A stretch of DNA of 64,000 bases from Microbacteriaceae bacterium (GTDB lineage: Bacteria > Actinomycetota > Actinomycetes > Actinomycetales > Microbacteriaceae), in contig JAHEFZ010000003.1 of assembly GCA_024639935.1 (NCBI GenBank), positions 62,001 to 126,000 on the forward strand. The letters run 5' to 3'. Position 1 is the first letter of the stretch, and each line of letters begins with the position of its first letter. The notes under the pieces are model-generated. The model saw nothing but the letters and a program-made list of their open reading frames with translations. It ran no database searches and was not told where the DNA came from. Positions 35,188 through 44,876 of the stretch are shown here, piece by piece. A program made the translations under genes and the position numbers.

Positions 35188-36814
35188 CGCGTCATCGTTG
35201 CAACCCGTCGACCTTGCGGACGCGATGAGCGGCTTCGATTCACCGGACGCCCCGCGCAAGAACCGTCTCGATTCTCCGATTCGCGGCCCAAAGCTCGGAC
35301 CGCTCGAGTTTCTGCGATGGGTGTGGCGTGTCCTCACGTCGATGCGCACCGCAATCATCTTGCTAGTCCTGGTCGCGTTTGCGTCAATCCCCGGTTCGCT
35401 TGTTCCGCAGCGCTCGTCCGATCCGAACGGCGTGAGCATCTTTCGGGACACCAATCCAGAACTCTTCAGGTTCTATGAATCGATTCAGCTTTTTGACACC
35501 TTCACCTCCGTGTGGTTTTCGTCGATTTATTTGTTGCTGTTCGTTTCCCTGATTGGTTGCATTGTGCCCCGGACGCTGTACCACTGGCGGATTCTGCGGG
35601 CCGAACCGGCCGCCGAACCGACATCGTGGGCTCGACTTCCTTTTCGTCGCAGCGAAAAGGCGACGGGTGGATCGGCGACCGCTCTCGACCGCGCCGAGGC
35701 CGTGCTGCGAAAGGCTCACTATCGCGTTGTTCGCGATAGAACGTCGATTCGCGCTGAGTTCGGGTATTTGCGCGAAACGGGGAACCTCATATTCCACATT
35801 GCGCTCATAGGGATACTGACAACGCTGGCGGCGACCGGTGGATACGGCTGGAGCGGACAGCGCGTCATTATTGAAGGACAGACGTTTACGAACCAACTCG
35901 CGTCATACGATACGTTCCACCCCGGTTCGTGGTTCGCCGAACAGAATCTTCACCCCTATGCAGTGTCGTTGAAATCGTTCACGCCCAAGTACACGAGAGA
36001 CGCGACGAAGGACGTCTGGATGCCGATTGACTTCACCGCGACGGTCACGGTCACCGAAGGGAATTCGTCGCGCGAGGCGACGCTCAAAGTTAACGAGCCC
36101 CTCGTCGCGGGCGATTCGCAGATGTACCTGTTGGGGAACGGATTCGCCCCCGTCATCACGGTGCGAGATCCCGGCGGAACGATCGTGTTCGACCAGCCCG
36201 TTGTTTTCCTCAGTCAAGACTCCAACCTCACGAGCGTCGGCGTCGTCAAAGTTCCCGACGGCCTGTCCGAGCAACTCGGATTGCAGGGCTTCTTCTATCC
36301 GTCGGCGGTTGCACTCGATTCAGGAGCGCTGTCGTCGAACAACCCAGAGCCCACCAACCCAACCGTGACGTTCAACGTCTACACAGGTGACCTTGGACTC
36401 GATTCGGGGGCCGGCGCCAATGTGTTCCAACTCCCCGTAGAATCGCTCACCCAGATCGCCGGGAGGCACACGGGTACGGAAGTTGTCTTGAGCCCTGGCG
36501 ACACTTTCGAACTACCCGGTGGTCTCGGCTCGATTGAATTCACGTCGCTGCGCCGATTCATCGGTGTCGAGATTCGACACGACCCAACCCAGATGGGTGT
36601 CGGATTGAGCACCTTCTTCCTCGTCGCGGGTTTGCTTGCGTCGCTAGGGACCCGCCGCCGACGCGTCTGGATTCGCGTTCGCGGCACCGCGCGCGCTCCT
36701 CAACTCGAATGGGGCGGAATGTCGCGCGGAGACGACCCTCGACTCGACGTTGCCCTCGATCGTTTGATGGAAAACGCTCGCCAAACTTCGACCGATAGGG
36801 TGACGGGAGCATGA
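35165..36814 (+). CDS. resB: Cytochrome c biogenesis protein ResB
   Basis: A 549-residue membrane protein, half of the system II heme lyase and exporter. It shows LTSMRTAIILLVLVAFASIPGS (first helix, about residues 58-80), a second helix near 115-135, a third near 210, a large extracytoplasmic domain, and a last helix near 485 (GLSTFFLVAGLLASLG). The GTG start lies inside ccdA. It is coupled to ccsB by ATGA. Confidence 0.93.
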   Translation: MVTRPPSDASSLQPVDLADAMSGFDSPDAPRKNRLDSPIRGPKLGPLEFLRWVWRVLTSMRTAIILLVLVAFASIPGSLVPQRSSDPNGVSIFRDTNPELFRFYESIQLFDTFTSVWFSSIYLLLFVSLIGCIVPRTLYHWRILRAEPAAEPTSWARLPFRRSEKATGGSATALDRAEAVLRKAHYRVVRDRTSIRAEFGYLRETGNLIFHIALIGILTTLAATGGYGWSGQRVIIEGQTFTNQLASYDTFHPGSWFAEQNLHPYAVSLKSFTPKYTRDATKDVWMPIDFTATVTVTEGNSSREATLKVNEPLVAGDSQMYLLGNGFAPVITVRDPGGTIVFDQPVVFLSQDSNLTSVGVVKVPDGLSEQLGLQGFFYPSAVALDSGALSSNNPEPTNPTVTFNVYTGDLGLDSGAGANVFQLPVESLTQIAGRHTGTEVVLSPGDTFELPGGLGSIEFTSLRRFIGVEIRHDPTQMGVGLSTFFLVAGLLASLGTRRRRVWIRVRGTARAPQLEWGGMSRGDDPRLDVALDRLMENARQTSTDRVTGA

Positions 36815-37689
36815 CAAACAGCCTCGAGTCCATTTCCCTTATCGCTACCTATTCCGCGATGGCGGTGTACACCTTGGCTTTCATCCTGTTTACGGTGGAT
36901 CTCGCAGGTCGTGCCGCCGTTGACGGACCGTCCAAACCAACTCGATGGCTTCGCAGTGCGATGGCGGTTCTCGTTATCGGGTTTGTCGTTCACCTGGGAG
37001 CAGACGTCACGCGTGCAGTTTCAGCCCATCGCGTTCCCTGGGCCAACATGTACGAGTTCGGCTTGACCGCGACCCTCGTATTGGTGGGGGTGTTCCTCGG
37101 CATCAACATCTGGCGTGACGTTCGATTCGTCGGCGCCTTCGTGTCCGGGTTTGTGATCCTCGCACTCGGTATCGTCACCGTGAACTTCTATGTCGCCGTC
37201 TCACCTCTGCCGCCCGCGTTGCAGAACTATTGGCTTGTCATTCACGTGTGCGTCGCCGTCCTCGGTACCGGATTTTTCGCCACCGGAGCTGCGCTCTCGG
37301 CGTCGCAACTGTTCCAGCAATCACGGGAAGAGGGAAAACTCCAGACTCGCTCGTGGCGGTTCCTGTCTGCGTTCCCGTCGTCAGAAGCCCTCGAGGCGCT
37401 CGCCTATCGCGTTCTCGTGATCGGATTCGTTTTCTGGACATTCACGGTCATCGCCGGCGCAATCTGGGCTGAGCGCGCGTGGGGGCGTTATTGGGGCTGG
37501 GACACCAAAGAGGTCTGGTCGTTCATCATTTGGACGTTGTTCGCTGGGTATATTCATGCTCGAGCGACACGCGGTTGGCGTGGGCGTCCCGCCGCGATCT
37601 TAGGTCTCGTCGGTTTTGGCGCAGTCTTGTTTAACTATGGAATCGTCAACATCTTCTTCAAGGGCTTGCACGTCTATTCGGGACTCTAA
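36811..37689 (+). CDS. ccsB: Cytochrome c synthase subunit CcsB (CcsA/ResC family)
   Basis: A 292-residue membrane protein with about eight helices and the Trp-rich heme-handling WWD domain, WGRYWGWDTKEVWSFIIW, near residues 227-244. External His residues flank it. With ResB it ligates heme to apocytochrome c. Its stop overlaps the menC stop on the opposite strand. No cytochrome gene lies in this window. Confidence 0.94.
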   Translation: MTNSLESISLIATYSAMAVYTLAFILFTVDLAGRAAVDGPSKPTRWLRSAMAVLVIGFVVHLGADVTRAVSAHRVPWANMYEFGLTATLVLVGVFLGINIWRDVRFVGAFVSGFVILALGIVTVNFYVAVSPLPPALQNYWLVIHVCVAVLGTGFFATGAALSASQLFQQSREEGKLQTRSWRFLSAFPSSEALEALAYRVLVIGFVFWTFTVIAGAIWAERAWGRYWGWDTKEVWSFIIWTLFAGYIHARATRGWRGRPAAILGLVGFGAVLFNYGIVNIFFKGLHVYSGL

Positions 37690-38675
37690 AGCAACGCGAG
37701 GCATCGGGCGGCTCGGTCGCGCCACCATTGTTCCCTCGCGGGGCTAACTCGCAGGTCGTGAGCGGCCTGCTCGTCAACAATTCTCTGGAAGCCACCGCCC
37801 GCATCAATCGAGGTCGACGGGAGCGTAATGTCCCGTTCAAATAAAACATTTGTGGCGATCCCACAGTCGTAGTCGAGGTGCTCGATTCGCATCGCGAGGT
37901 CGAACGACATTCTCAGTCCTATTGACGATTCCAACGCACTGGAAACTACAACGGGAAGACCCGCCTCGTCGATAATGTCCAGTGCGCGCCGAACGCCGCC
38001 TAACGGGGAAACCTTGATGACGAGGATGTCGGCCGCTCCGGCGCGGGCGACCGCAACCGGGTCGGTGGCTTTGCGAACACTTTCGTCCGCTGCAATCGCA
38101 ATCCCCAAACCGTGCACTCGAGTGCGAATTTCATAGAGTTCGTCGACGCTCATGCACGGCTGCTCGACGTATTCGAGGTCGAACTGTTCGAGAGCCCGAA
38201 TGGCGTGTTCCGCTTCATCGACGTTCCACTGTCCGTTGGCGTCGATGCGGATCCGCCCCGCCGCCCCGACGTACGAACGAGTGGCACGAATACGTTCGAT
38301 GTCGTCCGCTAAGCCCTGTCCCGGTTCGCCGACTTTGACCTTGACCGTGCGGAAATCACCAAACCGCTCGAGCACGGTCGCGACATCGGCTCCGGCCACG
38401 GCGGGTAGTGTGGCGTTCGTTCGAACGAACTCGCGAAACACGGGCCGCTCCTCGAGTGAAGGAATTTGGTTCCAGGCCTGTTCGATGGCGCTCGCCAACC
38501 ATGGTGCAGATTCGGCGTCGCCGTATTCGGTGAATGCGGCAAATTCTCCCCATGCTCCCGTCGGGGAGGCAATGAGCATCGTTTCGCGCGCGTCGAGACC
38601 GCGAAACCGAGTCCGCATTGGTAGCGCCACGACCCGCACGTTAGCGAGTAACTCGTCGATCGTCGGGAGCATCAT
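37686..38675 (-). CDS. menC: o-Succinylbenzoate synthase
   Basis: A 329-residue enolase-superfamily enzyme that dehydrates SHCHC in menaquinone synthesis. Metal and acid-base residues are recognisable in KVKVGEPGQ (Lys of KxK), RIDANGQW (Asp), EYVEQPC (Glu), AADESV (Asp) and VIKVSPLGG (Lys). It is divergent from menB, with a 36-base gap holding both promoters. Start at 38675 fits TATGTT 6 bases upstream. Confidence 0.93.
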   Translation of the reverse strand: MMLPTIDELLANVRVVALPMRTRFRGLDARETMLIASPTGAWGEFAAFTEYGDAESAPWLASAIEQAWNQIPSLEERPVFREFVRTNATLPAVAGADVATVLERFGDFRTVKVKVGEPGQGLADDIERIRATRSYVGAAGRIRIDANGQWNVDEAEHAIRALEQFDLEYVEQPCMSVDELYEIRTRVHGLGIAIAADESVRKATDPVAVARAGAADILVIKVSPLGGVRRALDIIDEAGLPVVVSSALESSIGLRMSFDLAMRIEHLDYDCGIATNVLFERDITLPSTSIDAGGGFQRIVDEQAAHDLRVSPAREQWWRDRAARCLALL

Positions 38676-38681
38676 GACTCA

Positions 38682-38687
38682 AACATA
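38682..38687 (-). promoter_or_regulatory. -10 box (TATGTT) of menC
   Basis: TATGTT on the minus strand, 6 bases before the ATG at 38675. Confidence 0.5.
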
Positions 38688-38699
38688 ACCGTGAAGTTA

Positions 38700-38705
38700 T
38701 AGCCT
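38700..38705 (+). promoter_or_regulatory. -10 box (TAGCCT) of menB
   Basis: TAGCCT lies 6 bases before the ATG at 38712. It faces the menC box only 12 bases away, so the two promoters overlap. Confidence 0.55.
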
Positions 38706-38711
38706 GAAGGT

Positions 38712-39623
38712 ATGACAAATTGCGTCAGCGACCTCTTTGATTCGACCCAGTGGACCGTCGTTCCTGGATTCGAAGACCTGACAGACGTGACATATCACCA
38801 GTCTGCAGATCAGGGCATCGCGCGAATCGCCGTCAATCGGCCCGAAGTTCGGAATGCATTCCGGCCCCACACCGTCGACGAGTTGTATCGCTCGCTCGAC
38901 GACGCACGACTGAACCCTCGACTCGGAGTCGTTCTCTTGACGGGAAACGGCCCCAGTGTGAAAGACGGTGGGTGGGCGTTCTGCTCGGGCGGTGACCAGC
39001 GCGTTCGTGGAACGGACGGGTACAAGTATGCGGAAGGCGAAACCGCAGCGACAATCGACGTTGCTCGCGGTGGCCGACTCCACATCCTTGAAGTGCAGCG
39101 ACTCATTCGGTTCATGCCCAAAGTTGTCATCGCCCTAATTCCCGGCTGGGCAGCCGGCGGCGGACACTCGCTTCACGTCGTGTGTGACTTGTCAATCGCG
39201 AGTCGTGAACACGCCCGTTTCAAGCAGACCGATGCGACTGTTGGGTCGTTTGACGCCGGTTACGGAAGCGCATATTTCGCTCGTCAGGTCGGTCAGAAGT
39301 TTGCGCGCGAAGTCTTTTTCCTCGCGGATGAATACGACGCGCAGCGCGCCCACGAGATTGGTGCGGTCAACGCTGTCGTGACTCACTCCGACCTGGAATC
39401 GACGGGAATTGCCTGGGCACGAAAAGTCCTCGCGCAGAGTCCGACGGCCATCCGTATGCTCAAGTTTGCGTTTAACGCGGTCGACGACGGTCTCGTTGGG
39501 CAACAACTGTTCGCCGGCGAAGCGACTCGCCTCGCCTACGGGACTGCCGAAGCGGTCGAAGGTCGCGACGCCTTCCTCGAGAAGCGCGACCCAGAGTGGG
39601 GCGCCTTTCCCTGGCAGATCTGA
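38712..39623 (+). CDS. menB: 1,4-Dihydroxy-2-naphthoyl-CoA synthase
   Basis: A 303-residue crotonase-fold enzyme that closes the naphthoate ring. Typical MenB sequences are seen: NRPEVRNAFRPHTVDEL near 42, FCSGGDQRVRG near 95 (oxyanion hole and carboxylate site), and the C-terminal ALEKR-type (FLEKRDPEWGAFPW) end. menE follows directly. Confidence 0.96.
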   Translation: MTNCVSDLFDSTQWTVVPGFEDLTDVTYHQSADQGIARIAVNRPEVRNAFRPHTVDELYRSLDDARLNPRLGVVLLTGNGPSVKDGGWAFCSGGDQRVRGTDGYKYAEGETAATIDVARGGRLHILEVQRLIRFMPKVVIALIPGWAAGGGHSLHVVCDLSIASREHARFKQTDATVGSFDAGYGSAYFARQVGQKFAREVFFLADEYDAQRAHEIGAVNAVVTHSDLESTGIAWARKVLAQSPTAIRMLKFAFNAVDDGLVGQQLFAGEATRLAYGTAEAVEGRDAFLEKRDPEWGAFPWQI

Positions 39624-39625
39624 CC

Positions 39626-40744
39626 GTGGACAAGACCCTCACTGCGGTGTCGGCGTCGGACACCAACGCGGTCTGGCGCGCTCTTGTTCAAGCGCTCGCA
39701 GGTGGAGATGCGCTGTGTGTGACGGATGCACCGCTATCTAGCACCGTCGTTTCGAGCGAGTGCGCTGTTGTCGTATTGTCCAGCGGATCAACAGCGAAAC
39801 CGAAGCGTGTCGCTCTCACTGCAGACGCACTCCGCCAGTCCGCCCGTGCCACTGCCGAGGCAATCGGAACGGGTGGTTGGGTACTCGCACTCCCGCTCGA
39901 CTACATCGCGGGACTCATGGTTCTGGTGCGTACCGCTGAAGCGGGCCGAACTCCCGTCGAATTCGCTTCAGCACGATTCGACCCAGCAGAGTTTTGTCGC
40001 GCTATCCGGGAGCTTCCCGAAGACATGTGGTTCACGGCACTGGTCCCCGCACAACTCGCCCGCCTCGTCGATTTCGCCGAAACGCACGCTGACGCTCGGG
40101 ATGCGCTTCGACGATTCGAGCGAATTCTTGTGGGTGGACAGGTGATTCCCGCCGGTCTCGTTGACCGCGCGACCGCGTTGGGTGTCCGTGTCACCAGGAC
40201 ATACGGTTCAGCCGAGACTGCCGGCGGTGTCGTATATGACGGGACCCCGATCGGTGACACCGAGGTGCGAATCGCTCTCGACGGTCAAATTGAACTGTCC
40301 ACGTCGAGTCTGGCCCTCGGGTACCTCGACGACACGGGAAATATCGCGCCGTGGTCCTTCTCGACCGAAGACGACCGTCGTTGGTGGCACTCCACCGACC
40401 TCGGAGAGGTGGTCAATGGGGTGCTGACGGTTCTCGGACGATCAGACGATGTCATTGTGACGGGTGGAATCAAGGTCGCGTTGAGTGACATCGACCGGGT
40501 GCTCGACGCCGCGGGGGTTAACGCCGTCGCCAGTTGGTTCGCGGACGACTCGTGGGGACAGGTGCCCGCGCTCGTCTCCGATACGGAACTCGATCGAGAC
40601 GCCGTGCGCGACTTGATTGAACGAGAGGTTTCTCTCGAGGCACGCCCGTATCGATTTGTAACCGTACCGAAATTACCTCGGTTATCGTCGGGCAAAATCG
40701 ACCGTCGCGCGGTCCACGAACTCGTTGCGAATGTCGAATCGTAG
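39626..40744 (+). CDS. menE: o-Succinylbenzoate-CoA ligase
   Basis: A 372-residue adenylate-forming enzyme activating OSB with CoA. The phosphate-binding loop VVLSSGSTAKPKRVALT is near residue 50 and the RTYGSAETAGGVVYDG core motif near 192; SSGKIDRRA near the end carries the catalytic Lys. It is short for the family, as in other actinobacterial MenE. GTG 39626 starts two bases after the menB stop; GTG 39596 inside menB would add ten residues. menA starts just after, its -10 box overlapping the menE stop. Confidence 0.93.
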   Translation: MDKTLTAVSASDTNAVWRALVQALAGGDALCVTDAPLSSTVVSSECAVVVLSSGSTAKPKRVALTADALRQSARATAEAIGTGGWVLALPLDYIAGLMVLVRTAEAGRTPVEFASARFDPAEFCRAIRELPEDMWFTALVPAQLARLVDFAETHADARDALRRFERILVGGQVIPAGLVDRATALGVRVTRTYGSAETAGGVVYDGTPIGDTEVRIALDGQIELSTSSLALGYLDDTGNIAPWSFSTEDDRRWWHSTDLGEVVNGVLTVLGRSDDVIVTGGIKVALSDIDRVLDAAGVNAVASWFADDSWGQVPALVSDTELDRDAVRDLIEREVSLEARPYRFVTVPKLPRLSSGKIDRRAVHELVANVES

Positions 40745-40747
40745 ACT
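40742..40747 (+). promoter_or_regulatory. -10 box (TAGACT) of menA overlapping the menE stop
   Basis: The TAG of the menE stop is also the first half of TAGACT, 6 bases before the menA ATG at 40754. Confidence 0.5.
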
Positions 40748-40753
40748 GAGCCC

Positions 40754-41758
40754 ATGTCATCGCGAAACCCAAAAAAGAAGCGTCCGAATGGAAACCGTAG
40801 TGGACGGCCCAGCACCCAGAAAATCGTCGCGCACGCCTCACAAGGGCAGGCAACGGTGCGCACGGCCCGGTTCCGTGACTGGATTTCCGCTGCACGGCCC
40901 GCGACTCTGGGACTGGGAATTGCGCCGGTGCTTCTGGGCTGGAGCGCGGCCATCTTGCAGTTCCTTCTCGACGACATCAACCCGTGGGACGCGCTTCCCC
41001 TCACGGTCGTCTCACTCTGTTTCGTGGTTGCTCTCACCCTGCAAATCGGCGTGAACTTCGCCAACGACTATTCGGATGGAATTCGCGGAACAGACACCCA
41101 TCGCGTCGGCCCTGCGCGGCTCACGGCGTCGGGTGCCGCTCCCGCGAAGCAGGTTCGCGCTGTCGCCTTCGTTTTCTTCGGAGTTGCAGCCGTTGCGGGG
41201 GTTGGAATCACCGCGCTCACACAGTTGTGGTGGCTCCCCGCCGTCGGTGCGGGCGCGATCGCCGCTGCGTGGTTCTACACCGGCGGACGAAAGCCTTACG
41301 GTTATGCCGGACTGGGCGAACTCATGGTTTTTATTTTCTTCGGACTCGTCGCGACAACGGGCACCGCGTTTCTGCTTGTCAGGGCGGTCTGGATCGACAG
41401 CATTCTCGCCGGTGTTGCGATGGGGCTTTTCTCGATGGCGGTCCTTCACATCAACAACGTTCGCGACCGAGCGACAGATATTGCCGCCGGCAAACGGACG
41501 CTCGCTACTCGGATACCGCTGTGGCTGGGACGAGCTTTTTACACGTTTTTGCTCCTCGCCCCTTTTGGGCTCCTCGTGTATTTCTCGTTGATTCTCATTT
41601 CAGCGTTTTGGGGATTCTTCGCCCTGTTTATCGCGGCGCCCGCACTTCTCATCACCTGGACCGCACAGCACCCGCGCGAATACGTGTTGGTGTTGAAGCT
41701 GACGGTGTGGACGAGTGTCACCTACGCGGTATTGCTGGGGTACGCGTTCGCCTTTTAG
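40754..41758 (+). CDS. menA: 1,4-Dihydroxy-2-naphthoate polyprenyltransferase
   Basis: A 334-residue UbiA-family membrane enzyme that attaches the polyprenyl tail. It shows ARPATLGLGIAPVLLG (first helix), the substrate motif NFANDYSDGIRGTD near 100, and the second Asp motif NNVRDRATDIAAGKRT near 235. A Lys/Arg-rich tail of about 40 residues precedes the first helix. The stop abuts the sdaA stop on the opposite strand. Confidence 0.95.
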   Translation: MSSRNPKKKRPNGNRSGRPSTQKIVAHASQGQATVRTARFRDWISAARPATLGLGIAPVLLGWSAAILQFLLDDINPWDALPLTVVSLCFVVALTLQIGVNFANDYSDGIRGTDTHRVGPARLTASGAAPAKQVRAVAFVFFGVAAVAGVGITALTQLWWLPAVGAGAIAAAWFYTGGRKPYGYAGLGELMVFIFFGLVATTGTAFLLVRAVWIDSILAGVAMGLFSMAVLHINNVRDRATDIAAGKRTLATRIPLWLGRAFYTFLLLAPFGLLVYFSLILISAFWGFFALFIAAPALLITWTAQHPREYVLVLKLTVWTSVTYAVLLGYAFAF

Positions 41759-43129
41759 CTAGCACTCGACTACGTTGACGGCGAGGCCGCCCGTCGACGT
41801 CTCTTTGTACTTGTTCGACATGTCGAGACCGGTTTGCCGCATCGTCTCGATGACCGTGTCGAGCGAGATCTTGTGGGAACCGTCGCCTGCCAGTGCGAGG
41901 CGCACGGCGGCCACCGCAGTGCCAGCGGCTATCGCGTTGCGCTCGATACACGGCATCTGAACGAGCCCGCCTACTGGATCGCAAGTGAGCCCCAGGTTGT
42001 GTTCCATCGCGATCTCAGCGGCATTTTCGATTTGACGCGGAGTCCCGCCGAGAATCGCGGCGAGCCCGGCGGCGGCCATGGAACAGGCTGACCCGACCTC
42101 TCCCTGACAACCGGCCTCAGCACCCGAGATGCTCGCGTTGCGCTTGTACAGCGTTCCAATAGCACCGGCGGTGAGCAGGTAATCGCGCGATATTTGCTCA
42201 CGGGAAATCTTTTTGAACCGCTCCGCGAAATACCCAACTGCCGGGATGATTCCGGCCGCGCCATTGGTGGGCGCCGTGACGACACGCATTCCCGCGGCGT
42301 TCTCTTCGTTGACGGCAATCGCGAAGGCTTGCAACCATTCGTTGCTGAGTGAGCCGGGCTCTTCCACTGCTTCTTGGGCGCGGAGGTGCCGTGCGAGGCC
42401 AGCCGCGCGGCGCGTGACGTTCAACGACCCGGGAAGCGTTCCCTCGTGTTGGAGTCCGGCCTCAATGCACGATGACATGGCTGACCAGATGCCGGCGAGG
42501 CGTGCGTCCACCACTTCGTCGCCATAAATCGCAACGGCATTCGCGCGCGCCACGTCGGCGATGCTCATCCCCGTTGAATCGCACAACGCGATAAGTTCAT
42601 CGCCGTTGTCGAAGGGGTGGGGCAGTGTGGTGTCGGTAACCGGCGCGGGTAGCCCGATTTCATCATCGGATTCGACGAAGCCACCCCCCACAGAGAAATA
42701 TGTTCGCGAGAAAACCTCGACACCACCCGCGTCGAGCGCGTCGTAGGTCATGGCGTTCGAATGATGCGGGAGTCGCGTCATGGGCCGCAAAGCGATGTCG
42801 GATTCGGCGAATGGAATCGTTCGGCCTCCCACGGTGACGATTCCCGAAATGATCGCGCGTTCCATCGCAGTAATGACCGAGTTCGGATCGCACGTTTCGG
42901 GGGCGGCCCCTTCGAGACCGGCGATGATGGCATTCGTTGTTCCGTGTCCGACGCCCGTCGCGCCGAGTGATCCGAAGAGCGACACCCGAATCCGCACCAT
43001 CGCTCCGAGTTGACCGGCGTCGGTTAGCTCGGCAACGAACCTGCGCGCCGCTCGCATCGGGCCAACGGTGTGCGAACTCGACGGGCCGACGCCAATGGTG
43101 AAAAGATCCAGTGCAGTGAGAACGCTCAC
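41759..43129 (-). CDS. sdaA: L-serine ammonia-lyase, iron-sulfur type
   Basis: A 456-residue single-chain serine dehydratase giving pyruvate and ammonia. It has an N-terminal beta domain (SVLTALDLFTIGVGPSSSHTVGPMRAA) and a C-terminal alpha domain with the cluster-ligand Cys in GSACSMAAAG, LTCDPVGG and MPCIERN. The same-strand permease gene lies upstream, but a terminator separates them, so sdaA likely has its own promoter. In context it could drain serine made from glycine released by the neighbouring catabolic genes, which is inference. Confidence 0.95.
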   Translation of the reverse strand: MSVLTALDLFTIGVGPSSSHTVGPMRAARRFVAELTDAGQLGAMVRIRVSLFGSLGATGVGHGTTNAIIAGLEGAAPETCDPNSVITAMERAIISGIVTVGGRTIPFAESDIALRPMTRLPHHSNAMTYDALDAGGVEVFSRTYFSVGGGFVESDDEIGLPAPVTDTTLPHPFDNGDELIALCDSTGMSIADVARANAVAIYGDEVVDARLAGIWSAMSSCIEAGLQHEGTLPGSLNVTRRAAGLARHLRAQEAVEEPGSLSNEWLQAFAIAVNEENAAGMRVVTAPTNGAAGIIPAVGYFAERFKKISREQISRDYLLTAGAIGTLYKRNASISGAEAGCQGEVGSACSMAAAGLAAILGGTPRQIENAAEIAMEHNLGLTCDPVGGLVQMPCIERNAIAAGTAVAAVRLALAGDGSHKISLDTVIETMRQTGLDMSNKYKETSTGGLAVNVVEC

Positions 43130-43158
43130 AATGTGTTTCTGCTATCTATGGGAGAAAA

Positions 43159-43194
43159 GACGCCTGTGAGCCGACTAATCGGCCCACAGGCGTC
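43159..43194 (-). terminator. Terminator of the permease gene
   Basis: A 10-base perfect stem (GACGCCTGTG/CACAGGCGTC) with an inner GCCG/CGGC stem, followed on the minus strand by TCTTTTCTCC. Confidence 0.88.
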
Positions 43195-43202
43195 CAAGGG
43201 TG

Positions 43203-44693
43203 TTATTTGTGTTCGCCGTGAACCGCGTAGCGCTCTTCAGGAGACATTACGAGGTTGTGTCGACCGATCAACGCGAAGTAGCCCAGGAAGAGCACATACA
43301 CGATGATGATGGCGTAGATGGCGGGAAGGAATGTCGGGTTCAACAGGAATCCGACGAATGCCAGTGCAGCAATCAATCCGGACACGGTTGCTCCACCGAC
43401 GCCCCACGGCGAGCGATACGGACGCTCGAGTTCGGGGTGCTTCACGCGCAGAATGATGAACGAGATCATCTGCATGAGGTAGGCGAGCATTGCCCCCCAC
43501 ACGGCGATGTTCAGGATGATGGCTCCTGCAACACCACTGATAGCACCGCTCGTGTCGGTTGCGGTCAAGTAGTCGAGCAGCACGAGTGCCGCGAGACCGA
43601 TGAGACCACCGATGAGAAGTGCAAGCCATGGTGTCTTGTTCTTGCCCGTGACGGACAGTCCCTTGAAGTAGTAGCCCGCGCGCGAAAGCGAGTACATGTT
43701 GCGCCCGTAGGCGAACATGATTCCCTGCAACGACGCAAGCAGACCGATCAGCGCGAAGATGCCGAGAACGGCAGCCCAGCCATCTCCCACAACAGCGCGG
43801 AAGCCGTCGAGAAGCGGTTCACCGGCCGCACCTGTCGCCTCAGCACCGAGAATTCCGGTGTTGATGAACATGACGAGGATACCGGTGACGATGAGGGTCC
43901 CGCGAGCCCAGAATCCAGCACGGGGGATGTCCTTCGACGGGTTGTGTGCTTCTTCTGCAGCGAGGGGGAGTTCTTCGATTCCGAGGAACAACCACACGCC
44001 AAAGGGAATCGCAAACAAGATGCCCATGATGCCGTGAGGGAGGAACCAGCTCGAACCGGCGGAACCATCTGCGGGGATGTTCCAGAGCATCGACCAATCA
44101 ATCTTGCCCGAGGCGAGAACCATTACGGAGAACAGGACGATAATCGCGAGCGAGATAATCGACACGACAATCGAGAACTGGAACGAGATGGCGGAACCGA
44201 GCGAGTTGAGTCCAACGAACACGGCGTAAAGAACGACATACCAGATCCACATGTTTCCCGTGAGGTCGAGATTCAACAGCTCAGCGGTCACACCGTTGAG
44301 ATAAGCCGCCGAGAAGAATACGACGACCGCGGTGGTCGCGACGTACTCGATTGTTTCGGCGAGACCCGTGACGAATCCGCCCCAGGGCCCCATTGCCTTT
44401 CGGGCGAACGAGTACGCGCCACCCGAGTGAGGCATTGCCGACGACATTTCACCGATGGCGAACATGAGCCCGTAGTACATGACGACGAGGATAAGGAATG
44501 CGACCAGCAGTCCTCCGAATCCGCCGGCGGCGACTCCGAAGTTCCACCCCGAGAAGTCACCCGAGATGACCGCGGCGATGGCGAGGCCCCACAGGCCCCA
44601 GACGCCGGCAGACCGAGTGAGCTGACGTTTATCGAAATAGTCCTTGCTTTGCTCGGTGTAGGAAACACCCGAGACTTTCAGTTTGTTAGACAT
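43203..44693 (-). CDS. APC-family amino acid/amine permease, ethanolamine permease-like
   Basis: A 496-residue transporter with 12 predicted helices. The first helices carry ISGDFSGWNFGVAAGG and the signature GEMSSAMPHSGGAYSFARKAMG; a middle segment reads FGVWLFLGIEELPLAAEE. These match, from memory, the ethanolamine permease (EAT, TC 2.A.3.5) branch better than the general amino-acid branches. It is divergent from the glutamine synthetase-like gene, with which it probably shares regulation. The ATG follows AAAGGA by 12 bases, and a TATGCT -10 lies at 44764-44769. Substrate is inference from sequence and context; a polyamine or amino acid is the alternative. Confidence 0.8.
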   Translation of the reverse strand: MSNKLKVSGVSYTEQSKDYFDKRQLTRSAGVWGLWGLAIAAVISGDFSGWNFGVAAGGFGGLLVAFLILVVMYYGLMFAIGEMSSAMPHSGGAYSFARKAMGPWGGFVTGLAETIEYVATTAVVVFFSAAYLNGVTAELLNLDLTGNMWIWYVVLYAVFVGLNSLGSAISFQFSIVVSIISLAIIVLFSVMVLASGKIDWSMLWNIPADGSAGSSWFLPHGIMGILFAIPFGVWLFLGIEELPLAAEEAHNPSKDIPRAGFWARGTLIVTGILVMFINTGILGAEATGAAGEPLLDGFRAVVGDGWAAVLGIFALIGLLASLQGIMFAYGRNMYSLSRAGYYFKGLSVTGKNKTPWLALLIGGLIGLAALVLLDYLTATDTSGAISGVAGAIILNIAVWGAMLAYLMQMISFIILRVKHPELERPYRSPWGVGGATVSGLIAALAFVGFLLNPTFLPAIYAIIIVYVLFLGYFALIGRHNLVMSPEERYAVHGEHK

Positions 44694-44763
44694 ACGACGT
44701 TGTAGTCCTTTCCCGTCGCGGGAACTTCCGCACCCACGACATTGTGTTGGCTAGGTAGTTGCG

Positions 44764-44769
44764 AGCATA
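44764..44769 (-). promoter_or_regulatory. -10 box (TATGCT) of the permease gene
   Basis: TATGCT on the minus strand about 70 bases before the permease ATG, leaving a leader with a ribosome site. Confidence 0.4.
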
Positions 44770-44793
44770 GACGAGATAGCACCCGAAAATCCA

Positions 44794-44802
44794 ACCTTTA
44801 GA
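44794..44802 (-). promoter_or_regulatory. Shared 9-mer TCTAAAGGT facing the permease
   Basis: The minus strand reads TCTAAAGGT within CCTCTAAAGG, itself nearly palindromic. The identical 9-mer lies on the plus strand at 44904-44912, facing the other gene. A candidate operator for the cluster's GntR regulator. Confidence 0.45.
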
Positions 44803-44876
44803 GGAAAATTTTTGTGCTGTTCATCTGCGGTGCTTTCGACAACGGTTACGCTGCTCCGCGAAGATTCGCAGGTAAG

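Noticed and set aside
43200-44705. 501-residue open frame on the plus strand opposite the permease
   Set aside because: Its composition (strings of charged and Cys residues) has no domain and it mirrors the permease codons exactly; the minus-strand protein has clear helices and family motifs.
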